Of a stretch of 64,000 nucleotides of DNA, positions 50,452 to 63,520 are shown piece by piece. The translations under genes were made by a program, and so were the position numbers. Location: assembly GCA_034766995.1 (NCBI GenBank), contig CM068314.1, positions 36,978,208 to 37,042,207 of the forward strand. Direction: 5' to 3'. Position 1 is the stretch's first letter. Each line of letters starts with the position of its first letter. This stretch comes from Acanthacorydalis orientalis. Lineage: Eukaryota > Arthropoda > Insecta > Megaloptera > Corydalidae. Under the pieces are notes generated by a model that was not told where the DNA came from, did no database searches, and saw only the letters and a program-made list of their open reading frames with translations.

Positions 50452-51671
50452 GAATATGAATACATAAATGAATATTAGAATACTTTTTATAAAAGAAATC
50501 TCTTCTATAAATATAATAGATGTGTTCACATACTATGTTAGGAATAATAAATACATGAGAAATGATGTAGATAAAAAATAATACTGTTGCCAAAAACTCA
50601 ATTTCAATTGCTGTTCAGTATCAACCCACATATAAAAGAAATAGGAAAAATGAGTAGACATTTTATTATTTTAGGACAAACATTGACAATATTCGTCATA
50701 ATACTGATTGAAAAGAAAAAAATATTTTCTACATAATTTTATATATACACACATACACACACATATATGTGTATTAAGTTAATATTTCACATTAAGTACT
50801 GAACTGTATTTAATATAGGCGAGTCGTAGGGTATTAACTTTTTAGTTTATAACTTTCTATATTGAATAAAATGTGAACACTTGAACTAAATAAACTCTTG
50901 GCAATACTAACAAATGATTCATAAAAATGTTATAGTTTAAATAGCTATCATTCCTAGTTTGACTAATTATAGTTCTTTCTAAGGAAATTTATATCATGTT
51001 TTTAAAAATTATTGCATATAAATTAAAAATTTTGTATTACATTTTTTTTAATTCTTATAACCTGCATATATGGACTTTTTTTTAATTCAGCTCCACAAAA
51101 AAGATCGTCAGGACAATTGTTTATTGAGTAAATTTTAGAAAATAAAACTGGTAATGCTGTGACAGGATATAGTTAAAGAATGATCCAGAAAATTCTGGTG
51201 TACACATTTCAATATAGTGATCAAAATATGCACTTCCAGTCATTAGCACTACGGTATATACAACAAAACAAACATATTTTCTTATGACAAATATGTTTCT
51301 CAATTAACTTAATATTCAGTTTTAGTAATTGGTCATTTATATTTCTGGACTGAACTATGATCGACACTTTTGTAATATTACCTAAAAGAGGGTCTATATG
51401 TAAAAAACGAATGTAATTTAAAATGTTCGAGAAGAAAATTTAAACGTAATGTGGGAAATTCTTAAAATTTAATATGCCTTATTAGAGCTAAATTTTATCC
51501 ATTTCATAATGTACCAATTTAAAGGAAATTATTTTGTGTGAGAAAGTTTATACACTTTAATGAAATAAAAATTATTATTTAGAAAGCAGTGATTTCTATA
51601 CTCATACTTTAATAAATACAGTGAATTAAAATATATCATTTATTAACTATTTACAACACAACGCATTATAC

Positions 51672-51689
51672 TATATATATAAATATAAA

Positions 51690-51748
<59 letters not shown>
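51672..51748. repeat. Compound (TA)n microsatellite
   Basis: Broken by AAATATAAAA and one C. Confidence 0.96.
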
Positions 51749-51754
<6 letters not shown>

Positions 51755-52070
51755 ATATGTGTATATGTATACAAAAGCACAATCAAAATATTTATATGCG
51801 TTTAGTTCGACATTAGCTGATTTATTATGGTTAATATAGTATTATTGAAATTTTTCTATTAGTACAACACACACGCAATTTAGTAATAAAATAATGTGTC
51901 GTTTAACACGTAACATTTGAATTAAATAAAACAAACAATGTCATAAAAATTATATACTAGAAAAAGGAGATCAACTGATTTCAGTAATTAAAGTCTAAGT
52001 AATACATATAAAATATTACTCAAAGCAATGAAAATAAAAAATTTTAATTACAGTACACGTACAAACATAT

Positions 52071-52078
<8 letters not shown>

Positions 52079-52124
<46 letters not shown>
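52079..52124. repeat. (AT)n microsatellite
   Basis: About 23 units. Confidence 0.97.
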
Positions 52125-52131
<7 letters not shown>

Positions 52132-52486
52132 ATCATATATATTTGTATTAATTCATTTATTGCTTTTTATACATTTATTAAGTTTTTTTTTACAGTACTA
52201 CATTATTTTAATTATTCAGAATGAAAATACGACAGGCTCATTTACTATGTAAATTTTATCAACATTTCATCTCAGATTTAATAAAAAAATGTATATTTCA
52301 AGAGACGAAAACAATCTAAAAAACAAGAAAACAGCAATTCTGGAAATCAAATGGGATGTAAACAGAATTAATTATATACACTTAACGTAAAATTAAAATC
52401 TGAAGTATATTTCTTCATTCTTGGAAATTAAACATAAATTTATTATTACTTAAGATGGAAAAGAATAAGAAAACGTATATTTTTAA

Positions 52487-52488
<2 letters not shown>

Positions 52489-52524
<36 letters not shown>

Positions 52525-52565
52525 ATATATATATATATATATATATATACATAGAGAGAGAGAGA
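52489..52565. repeat. (TA)n, (TA)n, (GA)n compound microsatellite
   Basis: TA 52489-52521, TTTAA interruption, TA to 52550, then GA to 52565. Confidence 0.96.
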
Positions 52566-54129
52566 TGTATGTATTTATGTAACAATATAAAACAAATATT
52601 TTAAGAAAAACGAAAAACAGTAAAAAAAGTATATAAAAGTTAAGTAGCACTAACTAGGAAATGTAGTATCATTTCGAAGCAGAAAACGTCGTATGCGCTT
52701 ATTCAAAGAAGAAACTTCTTTCGAATGAAAATGAAAAATGTAACGTAGCATTTGTTACATATTTGCAATTCCTTTATACTAAGGGAACATCATCTCACAC
52801 CCTGCCAGCTACACACTAACTCTGTGAATATTTAAATTGGAATTACAAAGTGCAGAGTCGAAGTCAGCGGGTTATGATATCTAGAGAAGAAAATGGAATA
52901 ATTGTGTTTCACTACAACTTAAAATTTCATTTCTATCGGTAGTGACAGTGAAAATATTTTGTATTTATTGAAAATTTATTAACCAGCCACATTTACATAG
53001 TTTATAGGTATAGTTATATATGAAATAGTATTCATAACAAAATTAATAATTTAAATATGTTCGATGAATAAATTCATTTATAACAATATTCACATTTTCA
53101 ATAAAAATCTATTCATACATTTCAAACATAGAATACAACAAATGCATTTTTACTTAATATAACTTTTTTCGTGCAAGAATAAAATCCCAGACAATTATAA
53201 ATGTCAATAAAAAATATGAAATGAATATAAAAATGTTTATAATACAAGAAAAAAATACAATTGAATTGAACTATAACAAACACGGCTACAGAGAGAAAAA
53301 ATATTAATTTTGATTCATTCATACATTTTCTCATACTTTTGAATTAAGCTTGTTTAATCCTTTGGTCTTCTTTAAAAATTCTATTCTTTGTCTAATTAAC
53401 GGCAAGTCATGTTTATCTAGTGTGATAGGCTATAGTTCTTTTTATCACTAACTACAACATTATCTACATTATAATTATTCCAATAAAGTCATTATGTTAA
53501 TTAAAGCTCAAAATATATTTATATTGAACAAAGAGATGAAAATATTTCCATAATTTATAAATATTTTACGCATATAATATTATGATTCTACATTTGATTC
53601 ATTGTTTATAGTGCATATTTTTTTGGAAAAGAATTCACAATCATATTATTGGAATTAGTATACAAAAAATATCTTCGTGAAATTTACCTTCCACTTACAT
53701 CACGAGGAACAATTATAAAAAGTAAAAATATATCTAGTGCCACAGTGCTAGATATAACCGACTTTGATTATTTTTGTATAAATTAGTATTTATAATATAA
53801 AGTATTATAAAGTGTAGGTTTTAATCCAAAACATAAGTAGTACTCTCTGTCATAAGATTGTAAATCAAATATAAATAATAATTAAAATGTACAGACACTT
53901 ATTATTAATTTTTAATTTAAATCACTAATTATAATACAAAAAAAATATAATTTCTGAGAAATATGAATTGAAAAGCCATTATAAATTACACATCTATCTG
54001 ATATATCGTGGAAAATAGTTGATAATATTCGGGGAAACCAAAATCACTTGATTAGAAACATACAATTGGAAGCGGAAACATTGATTACAATTGAAAATTT
54101 GCAGAAATAACATTATCGTTCAGTGTGAA

Positions 54130-54270
54130 ATATTTTTGAAACTATCAAGTGTGCACGAAACTGTTTCACATCGGCCACATCCTGTACCTGGACGTCGGTC
54201 TCTTCCATTTGCTTTACAAACTACACACTGTGCTTGTTAACCTTGATCTGAGGGTACTTTCTTCGGAAAA
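54130..54270. other. Short G/C-richer island
   Basis: About 140 bp with CATCGGCCACATCCTGTACC and CGTCGGTCTC. It stands out from its flanks and has no recognised product or element. Confidence 0.25.
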
Positions 54271-54729
54271 TGTAGAACATGAATGTTTTAGATAGTCAGA
54301 ATTAGTGTTCTTTGGCTGTTACCAATCATTTTTTGACAGGAAAAACTAACTTATCAATGAAAAAATATCGCTGCACATAGAATTTAATTTTTTTTTAAAT
54401 GTACGTGAAGAATGTAGTCTTGACATTTTTTATACGTTTTCTTCTAATGATGAACTTTTGGAAAAAAAATATTATTGAATCCAATTCTCAAGTTCACAAT
54501 TTTTATAGGTTTTCAAATGAAAAAAACATCGATTTTTTGATATTTCGATGATCGTATTTTTTTTAATTAAAGAAAGTTATAAATTTAATCTTAGAAAGAG
54601 ATTAGTGACTTAAAAATATCATCGAAAACATAGGGCCGAGACTATAGTTTCTTTGAAAAACATCAATGGATTCCTAGGTCCACGCCCGGTTTCAGAGTTT
54701 AATAAAGATGGTGTTTAGTAACGTACAGT

Positions 54730-54783
54730 GTATATATATATATATATATACACATACATATTTATATATATATATATATATAT
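54730..54783. repeat. Two (TA)n tracts
   Basis: 54730-54750 and 54762-54783, joined by CACATACATATT. Confidence 0.95.
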
Positions 54784-55909
54784 GTATAATTTCTTTTATT
54801 ATTATGTTTTCAGTGTATATTAACGCCATATATATATTAAAAAACTAAACGTAAATTCATACATAAGAAACTTTTGTTTCCAGTTATTTAGGAATGAAAA
54901 TGAAATGTCTCTTCGGATAATAAACAACAAAGGAATTAAAATACAAAAAGAAGAAAACACAGCATAAGTAAACAGATTTACGTTCGTGCACTTGAGCGAG
55001 CGAGCAGCTCACATTTTTCAGATTTACTTCAGTGATTACGTTGTTGCGAAGCTTATTCATTTTTTAAATTTATTTTTAAAATTGTTTTTAAAATCCTTTT
55101 GATGTCAGTCGGCTTCCACTTCAAAAATTATATAAATTCATTTCGTGCACGTGTTGTTCTATTCATTCATTCATTGTTCTATTTGAGGTATTCTATAATG
55201 AGACAAGAAATACTTCCACTAATTTGTTGTCAATCTAGTCAACAACATGCTTATACTCGTATTATATTACATACCTTAACATGTTTTGAGATTGTAACTT
55301 ATAGTTTCTCTGTTATTCATCTAGAAATCTGAATTAGAAAATCTTTTTTAAAGAAATTAAAGAAACTACGGTAACAGTTGTTCTTCTAAATGAAACCTGG
55401 AGTGTCCAACATTGATTAAGATACAGTTCAAGCGGATTTTTTTATAGTGGTCAAATAAATACTTAGTAACAAGTAAGAACCTCTTTATATAATAGTGAAC
55501 AGAAAAATATAAGACACAACACACGCATATATTCGAATTATAAAAATCTTTTTATTCATTTTTAACTTTAGTATATACTGATAAGTTGGCTTGAAATTTG
55601 CAAGAGATCAAAAGATAAAAATTGTCAGCCTTAGATGAAGCAAAAGATGATGTCAAATTTTGCTTCTAAGTTTTATACTGAATTGTATAAAATATAACAT
55701 AAAATTTTAAGTTTATTCTTGCAAAACTATATATGTAAATTTGAAGTTAAGAGTGACCAAAGTAAATATAATTAATTATATTCAAAATTAATTTAAAACT
55801 TAGATCACGATCAAATACTTTTAAATTATTAAGATTAAAAATCGAGGAGTTTACAATTAGAAAGTTATAAATAATTGGAAGATAACTATTCAAATTAATG
55901 TTTTATTAC

Positions 55910-55912
<3 letters not shown>

Positions 55913-55969
<57 letters not shown>
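55913..55969. repeat. (TA)n joined to (GA)n
   Basis: About 18 TA units run directly into about 10 GA units. Confidence 0.97.
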
Positions 55970-56099
55970 CTTATTATAATTTAAAATATAATTGAGCAAT
56001 TCCATGCGATGTCGATTAATCTTTCTTCATGTGGAAGCGTTCTATTTTTTTTGCAAAAAAATAAACTAAAATACAAAGTACTTCCGAGATAAAAGTACT

Positions 56100-56620
56100 G
56101 AGCAATAGCTTTAAACATTTTTACAGCTTGTAAACATTTCAAAAAATGCACACAGTAGTAAAGTTTACACTTCGCTCAACAGAAATTCCTATTCAAGTCA
56201 CAATCCGAAACGACAACAGCTACCGACACTACAACAGTAAGGGATGGCCACCACCATCGTCATCTCTTACCGGGAGGCAGCAAAGAGGTAAACGTACACA
56301 AGACAATATGCACACAGAGTGCCTCTGTCCGGCGATATCCTTTCATATTTTATCTGTCTCGCTGGCAAGTACAAACGTGCAGGCAGCAAATGAACATTCA
56401 GATAAAATGTCTGCCGCACGTGACGCAGCGAGACCAATTAACAAACTTTCCATCTTATTCCCGTCGTATTTTTCGTTCTTACATCATTCCCACATTTCTT
56501 CGTCACTATTTTATGTGTAATCTTCAAGTACAATTATCTGCCCGTCATGGCTGTGTCGACATGTTCCTACTAGCGAAACAAAGAGCGTGGAACGAATAGA
56601 TGGCCGGTATCGCACATGCA
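56100..56620. other. G/C-richer island with a 124-codon open frame
   Basis: This block holds the longest open frame of the window (56146-56520, plus), starting MHTVVKFTLRSTEIPIQVT and including a Pro/Ser stretch (GWPPPSSSLTGRQQRGKR). No domain, signal peptide or family pattern is visible, and the locally higher G/C lowers stop frequency. It may be a small gene or exon, but a conserved non-coding island is at least as likely. Confidence 0.3.
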
Positions 56621-57549
56621 AGAGGAACATTTTATTTTATTAATTCCCGGAATATAACTCTTAATACAATGGCGTCTCGAAATTGGGTAATAGAGGTACA
56701 GAAATATAGCAATAATAAAACGTAAGTATCTTCCTTCACTCATATAACGCAGTCGTTAGAGACTACTTAAAAGTCTTACACGGACAAGATTTATTATATA
56801 TTTTTACAAAGTTACAAAAAAATAAAATAAACAGCGAGAAACTTTCTTACGATATCAACGAATAACTTCGAAGCATCGAAGTTTGAATTTCAATTTTTTC
56901 GAATGAGAACTTGGTACTTATCGCCTGCATCGTAAGAAACGCTTTCGAACATATATACTCGCCTGCACTATTTTAAGAAAAACATATCACGTAAGAAGTA
57001 AGACGGTCATGGTAGTTGAACAAACAATTTTACATAAGTAATCTAGGATTATGCACGACATGAATACCGAATTACCATTTAGAGAAATCAATATATCAAA
57101 AACTAATCATCGGCTATTTGTTAGTGAATTTCTGTGATGAATGTAAATTTAGATTATACGCTCGTTATTGTATTATCATCACCACAATAAAAAAATTGAA
57201 CAACGAAACGATATAATTAATCCATGAATTTATTATGAAAAAAGGTGAATCTTTTTTCGATTCAAATCAATAACATTTAAACTCTGCAATTATTAATACA
57301 AATAAAAATAAATTACTTTTTAAATAAATTATATAGAGACTATTTTAGTGTCTCAAAAAAAGAAAAAAATAGAGATAATACTTTTAGAATGATAACAAAT
57401 AAACATAAAATATATTTTTCTTACTGATTTATACATCTCTAAATAAAAAGATCAACTTTCTGTTAATTTACTTACTTCTACCAGTATAGTAAAAATAAGT
57501 TTTCAAGAACCATGATCAAGCTGTCTCAATTCATTTTAATCATAAAAAG
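56620..57549. other. A/T-rich stretch, no gene seen
   Basis: Unique sequence without microsatellite. Confidence 0.55.
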
Positions 57550-57940
57550 CGAATGATCAACAATAAATGGTGCATTGATATGTTACGATATAAACAAAAC
57601 TCGGAAATTCGATCGATAAGAAGAAGAAAGTTTTTTTTACAAGGAGTAATCTTGTTTTTGAACGAAAATGGACGACCTCACTTGGTCAATCACAGAAACG
57701 AGACACTCGAACAATTGAATTTCGAAGTGCTAACATCCACTTTATAGTCCAGACTTGTCGGGATGTGACTATTTTCTTTTCAATCCAATGAAAGAAACTT
57801 TAAGAGACTAACATTTTTTTGATAACAAAGCAGAAAAAAAGCGATGCAAGATTTTTTGATAATGCACAGTGTGTACTTTTTATAAGAGTATATAGAAGTT
57901 ATCAAAAAGGATAAGTCAAATCTAAAGAAAAAGACGAAGA
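57550..57940 (+). pseudogene. Mariner-type transposase, catalytic-region remnant
   Basis: From the ATG at 57553 the frame reads INNKWCIDMLRYK, RRRKFFLQGVILFLNENGRP and HLVNHRNETLEQLNFEVL, then after a frame change PLYSPDLSGCDYFLFNPMKE. These match the mariner blocks around the second and third catalytic residues (GVxLLHDNARPH and PYSPDLxPCDYxLF). The second catalytic Asp is Glu here (codon 57664-57666); the third Asp is kept (57767-57769). If the frame break is a two-base deletion, the spacing returns to the family's D34D. A stop follows at 57809, and after a further frame change AMQDFLIMHSVYFL and EYIEVIKKDK trail off where the C-terminal GIxxLxxRWxKC block should be. The N-terminal third is missing. 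Non-functional. Confidence 0.85.
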
Positions 57941-58009
57941 ATTAAGAACGAGAGAAATTAATGTTTTAGAACTTGAGATGTATAAATTTGTTTTTTTTTT
58001 ATAAATTGA

Positions 58010-58063
<54 letters not shown>

Positions 58064-58380
58064 GTCCTAAGTAGTAACATTATAATAGATAATATAGGAC
58101 ATTAAGTAATTTGTCATGAATTTTAATACAATTCTAAGATATTGTTAATATGAAAAGAGTATAGCATATATTTAACAAGCGCTGACAATAATTGTTTTGA
58201 AAATATTTTTTATGCAATTAACTTTAGAAGGTTATTTAAATGGATATAACTATCTCAAAACTCTGCATGTATTATAATCTATACAATATGGTTCCCATTT
58301 ACTTTATTTATTTTTAGGTAGTTTACATTTCACCGTTATCGGTCCTTATAACGGAATTTTAATAAATAGTAATGTCTCAA
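57941..58380. other. AT-rich stretch, no gene seen
   Basis: One TA tract, nothing else. Confidence 0.6.
58013..58061. repeat. (AT)n microsatellite
   Basis: About 24 units. Confidence 0.97.
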
Positions 58381-58800
58381 TGAATTTTTAATTGACTACA
58401 AAGTCGATTCATATCGATTACTAATCAACTCTGATCTCAGATTAGAGTCGGGAAAATCAAACGAGATCATATATTTAAAAATATGCATTCGCATGTTTCT
58501 GTAAAACGTCAAACGTCTTACACGCCAGTAATGATAATCAGGTCGGCTTTGACCGGTTTAAATATTCGCCTGGTCTCCGGCAATTGTAACAGAATGATAC
58601 TTATAAGCTAGTTTATTGAGTTCCGTTCACTCGCGTGTAAACGAATGACCTTTCGACGACAAAAAAGGATATTATGCATCTATAAACCTGATAATAATAC
58701 GAAAATAACACGAATACACAGATGTGTATAATAATAAAAGTAATACACGAACTCACTTAAATGCCTTCCACACTTAGGATGCATAAGTAAGATTACAGTA
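58380..58800. other. G/C-richer island
   Basis: Repeat-free. It carries ATATGCATTCGCAT near 58480 (POU/Oct-like) and AGGTCGGCTTTGACC near 58541, an inverted pair of AGGTC-type nuclear-receptor half-sites. No coding character. Candidate regulatory element. Confidence 0.3.
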
Positions 58801-58984
58801 AGATACTTCAACATTGGATGCTTATAATAAACAATAAGAGTTTATGTAACATTTTGAAGAGAATCTTTTATTAATATTTAACACTCATTACAATATTAAA
58901 CTGAATTTGTAATTAATATAATTCTTTATAAACATATACATAACAGAAAAAAGATGCATACATACAAACAAACATACATGCATG

Positions 58985-59003
58985 CATATATATATATATA
59001 TAT
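58985..59003. repeat. Short (TA)n
   Basis: About 9 units after CATG/CATA steps. Confidence 0.9.
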
Positions 59004-59301
59004 TGTAGATGTATGATTATGGTTGTCGTGTGAGTAAACAACAAAACAAAAACCGAAAATCAATAAGACTATAATAACTTCCTGAAAATATTTATCAATC
59101 TAAGGTTCATCAACATTAACACAGTTACATAAAACTTAATAAACGCTCACATATTCTAAAAAAGTTGATCTATCAAAAAATAAATAGAAATCAAAAACAA
59201 TATAACCAATATTTATAATTTTTTAAAAACATTAATTTAAAAACAATTTTCGATTTATAAATATGTTTTTTTAATAAAAAAATAAATAGCAACTATTTAC
59301 T

Positions 59302-59318
59302 TATATATATATATATAT
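59302..59318. repeat. Short (TA)n
   Basis: About 8 units. Confidence 0.9.
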
Positions 59319-60269
59319 AATACATTCTTTCACATTTTTATATAGAAAAGTATCATTCAAATAGAAGAGTTCTTATATTACGAGAACAAATACGTCGTAT
59401 AGATATTAATGTATAGATATTTGCAGTTGTGAAGAAAATAAAAGCACACATTGTTTTGAAACTTGACATTTTAAGAAAGCTTTAAATACTCAAGTGTCGA
59501 TACAATAAAAAGTAATAAAATTTTATAGAAATAATCGAAACATTTCATACAATACTAAGTCTAAGAAATTGACTGAATGTTTCGAATAAAAAGTGAAGCG
59601 ACAATCTTTATATTAGACTTATCAACTTTACTGTATTCAATAACTTCTTAGTATTGAAATGATAGGAAATATTGCTCATAAATTTATACGTAATATTTAT
59701 TGCAAAATATCCATAAACACCATTCAGAAAAATAAAAATAGCAATTTACAAATGAAAATGTTTCTGTGGAAGAAATAAAAAAACATAAATACCATTTATA
59801 GTGTAAATAGCATAACATTTGTTAAGTACAAAACAAGAAAAGAAATAAAAAGAGCAGTTAAAACTTCTTTCAGCAAATGTTATATAGCATCACACTTCAC
59901 AAAAAAGATAAGCAACGAAATGGAGGATTTACGATGGAGATACATAAAATTAAAACTTTTCCAAGAGCATCTTCACTCAAAACTATACACTACAATCACA
60001 AGATCACTACTTCCTTCTTCATAAATAAACAAAGCAGTTAATGTCGTTCACTTAATTCGATTTTATTGTTTTATACGATAGCTGTCTCCAAAAGACATTT
60101 TTACTACCTATAATTTTATTGGAATTTAAATATTTTTTTCATATTAAAATATATAAAATCATGAACAACAACGATAAAAATGATCCTAAGAATAGAAGTG
60201 AAATAAACAGCTACAAACTATCACTAAGTTTTCTTGAAACATTAATTATTCGAAAGGAATTTTAAGAAA

Positions 60270-60288
60270 AAATATATATATATATATA
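60270..60288. repeat. Short (TA)n
   Basis: About 9 units. Confidence 0.9.
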
Positions 60289-60787
60289 AATAAATAATTC
60301 ACAATGTTATTTATAACGCAGAAAATATTTAAATATTTTATAATCATTAAAGGTGAAAAGATTAATGTATAATCATTGTTAATTGAATTTATTTTTAAAC
60401 ATTTGAAATTATTACTACTATAGTAAAATACTCTACAATCATTTGTTTACATATAAATATTCAAATTGTTCAATAATGCTTTCTTTATTCTATGCGAACT
60501 ATTAAAGAGATAGCTATTAGAATATAATTTCATCAATATGTACTTTTTAGTACAAAATAAGAAAAATAATAATTCTTGATAAAAATAAATGCGAACAAAA
60601 CTACATTACTTATTTCTCAAGTTAGTTTCTTGTAAAAGTAGATGGAAATTATTCCCAAAAATCCAAAATTATCATTCTTTTTAAGTTCTAGCGCTTCTGT
60701 AGAAAGCTGAATATTTAGCAAGTAAAGTTTGGATAAATACTTGAGAAACGTAAAGTCAAATGTCAAAACAAATCATTAAATAAATAT

Positions 60788-60791
<4 letters not shown>

Positions 60792-60834
<43 letters not shown>
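60792..60834. repeat. (AT)n microsatellite
   Basis: About 21 units. Confidence 0.97.
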
Positions 60835-60840
<6 letters not shown>

Positions 60841-61213
60841 ATGAATTTTTTTTATTAGTTTCCTCTTTTTTATTAGTTTGTTGACTTCAAAAACTGTGAA
60901 CTCAGATTTAATGTTAATTGGAGAATATACTTGATTACCATTTGTTACTAACGGTTTATTTCTCATGCTGTTTACATTTTTTTTTAAAAAAACAATTTCT
61001 AATTTATGAATTAAAATAAAGTATGAATTTAATAAAACCTTCTATTTACAATGTTTATGTGAATGCATAAAATTGTTAATTTTCAATGGTTTGGAAGAAA
61101 CTGAATTAATATTGCATTACAAAAAAAGAAGTAAGCAATTTGTAGTATTCAAATGAATACTTTTTAACTATAAATATTATTCATAAACTTAATACTGAGT
61201 CTAAGTTATAGCA

Positions 61214-61268
61214 GTGAGTAGTATATGTAATATATATGAGGATATGTATATGTGAGTAGTATATGTAA
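61214..61268. repeat. 17-bp direct repeat, period 38
   Basis: GTGAGTAGTATATGTAA occurs identically at 61214-61230 and 61252-61268. Confidence 0.95.
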
Positions 61269-61317
61269 AATTTTATCGTCAATGATAAATATATTAAAAA
61301 AGTTAGTATAATCTTTT

Positions 61318-61347
61318 ATTATATATATACATGTATATATATATATA
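61318..61347. repeat. Interrupted (TA)n
   Basis: Broken by CATG at 61330-61333. Confidence 0.93.
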
Positions 61348-61569
61348 CATACATTCAAAATATGAAAGAATCTTTATATATAACTAAAATATATTAAAAT
61401 ACGGAACAATAAATTGTGGCAATATTCTACAGTTTACCCTGCGCTTCCACCACTTAAATAATCCTGTTTATATGCATAGTTCCTTATTCTAAAAATAAAC
61501 AATGTTTCTATACGTAAGCAAAAAATCAATTCAAATTAAAAAACGAATATAAGACATTTAAAATTCAGT

Positions 61570-61900
61570 AAAAACTTCAAAGAATACAAAGTAGCGAATG
61601 GAAAATAGGGCAATAAAATGAACAGCCCACCAACCGGAAACACATCGTTATAAATAGCATAGTATAAATAGGAACGTTGGTAAAAAAAATCATTCGCGAA
61701 TGGTCTTTCGTTATTAAAAGTGTAAATGAATTCAGAAAACTTGTAGTAAAATTGTTTTTAATAACACGATATTTACTTATGGCGTCGTTTACGCTTTTCT
61801 CGTGCAATATTTTCAATTTAACCGGCTGCAAAATGCACTGTACTGCTGCACTTAAATTGCAATTAAACAGAATACATGAAAACATGTGACTGTACGATAC
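61570..61900. other. G/C-richer island with overlapping frames
   Basis: A 102-codon minus frame (61885-61577) and a 70-codon plus frame (61677-61889) cover the same bases. Neither is recognised, so the openness is probably compositional. Weak conserved-element candidate. Confidence 0.25.
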
Positions 61901-62900
61901 TAAAAAAATTCACTCGGTCATTAGTTAAAATAAATTACTTACATTTTCGAAATGGCCATATATTACAAAAACTTTAATACTTGTCTTGATTTATATGAAC
62001 GATTCTGCAATGATACCACTTGCTATAAAAACACGCGATTTTCTTTTTTTAAAAAAAAACTATTGTACTTTCTGGATAACATTATTTCTGTACTACAATA
62101 CTTCAATTAAACCAAATTATTTGATTATTAAAAAAATATTTGAAATTACACTATTTCATTGGCAGGTTGGATATGTTAATATATAATTCAATATTTGCTG
62201 TAATAATATATTACTTAGACTTAAGTTTAAAGAAAATGTATTATTTAATCTCAACTCAATCCATCTATAACTAATTTTCATTTTTATCTTATATTCTACC
62301 ATACCTTTTTATATTTGTAAGCCTTAACACTAAATATATATTATTTATTTTGATATTTTAAAATATATTTTTAAGGTTTTTAAAGTGAAATATTAAAAAA
62401 AATAAAACCGTTGAAAAATTAGTAAATTTTACATTAAAATTTTCTTTTTAAAAATGTAGAATTAAAATCATAAAAACGGCTTCAAAATGTATTAAACTAC
62501 ATGTTTATGATTTCTAAGCATTCAAATTATGATTATAACTTCATTGAAAAACATTTTCAGAATTACAGAAATATATTACAATAATTACATATACGAAGTA
62601 TACATTTTTAATCATTTAAGATTTTTTTCAAAACACAACATTCAAGTTATTTTTCAACAGAAGTTAAATAATTACTAAATTGTAACTTAAATTGTTTATC
62701 AAGTAACGATTACATGTCTGTCTGTATATATAAACATAAAAGTCTGCAACGTCGGTTAAATGTTAACAAAAAATGAAAATAAAATGTTAATATTTTGTTA
62801 AATTCTATAAAAAATGTTTCTGTGCAAATTACTTCTATAAAGTGCAAACATTAAAAGTATGAATAAAGTTTGTTACTGGAACATCTGTATAATGATGGAT
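61900..62900. other. AT-rich stretch, no gene seen
   Basis: Unique A/T-rich sequence, no microsatellite. Confidence 0.55.
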
Positions 62901-63520
62901 CACGATAATACGTTCACAAGTGTATCACATCTCATCTTACTTCAATAAAAATAATTTCTTCGCGAATAAAAGTGAAAAGTTGACTGTATCAACTAGAAAC
63001 ACAAGAAGCGAGCGCCCTCGTATCCTAAAAATACTCGCAATCCGATGTGAAAATTCAATGTAAAAAAGCACCGACGGATAATTTTCCAGCTGAAGTGTAT
63101 TTACGTTGCGTGAGACTCTGTTTACATTCACTACGTTTTCCACACAAATACAATATAACTTGGCAGAGTAGCAGAGTTGCATAAATATTGTTTTTATGGT
63201 ATGCGAGTTAATGGCGTTTCAGGTTTATATTTCAGCACAAAAATGGCCCGGAGACAGGTTATTTTAATGAAAAAGTATACTATAATTTGCAGATAAATTA
63301 AATACACGGACAGTATGGAAGCACGGAATACATGAACAAGTAAAATTGTTCGCCAGACTACGTGTTTACTGTACGTACATGTTTTAAGGCAACGTACACA
63401 TCAAAAATAACGGAAACAAGTAACGATGAGACATCATCCACACAATGCACCGCCAAATAAATGAAATTTGCACGATAGCCGAGGTTCGATTCGGAAACTT
63501 TACAAAATTATTACATTTTG
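62900..63520. other. G/C-richer island
   Basis: About 600 bp, repeat-free, with an E-box CAGCTG near 63089 and GCATAAATATTGTTTTTATGG near 63180 (ATAAA and forkhead-like cores). An 81-codon minus frame (63182-62937) is not recognised. Candidate conserved regulatory element. Confidence 0.3.

Larger units (their letters stand above)
49930..54130. other. AT-rich stretch, no gene seen
   Basis: TA tracts listed separately. A 60-codon minus frame at 51303-51121 is not recognised, and a slightly G/C-richer patch at 52660-52920 has no feature. Confidence 0.55.
54270..56100. other. AT-rich stretch, no gene seen
   Basis: Two TA/GA tracts and a 77-codon plus frame (55099-55332) that is not recognised. 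(ATTC)4 occurs near 55163. Confidence 0.55.
58800..61570. other. AT-rich stretch, no gene seen
   Basis: Short TA tracts and featureless unique DNA. Confidence 0.6.

Noticed and set aside
54130..54270. Possible transposase fragment in a G/C-rich patch
   Set aside because: All six frames were considered; no transposase motif or long frame emerges.
63475..63500. GGTTCGATTC-like tRNA B-box
   Set aside because: No A-box at the right distance and no cloverleaf arms can be drawn.
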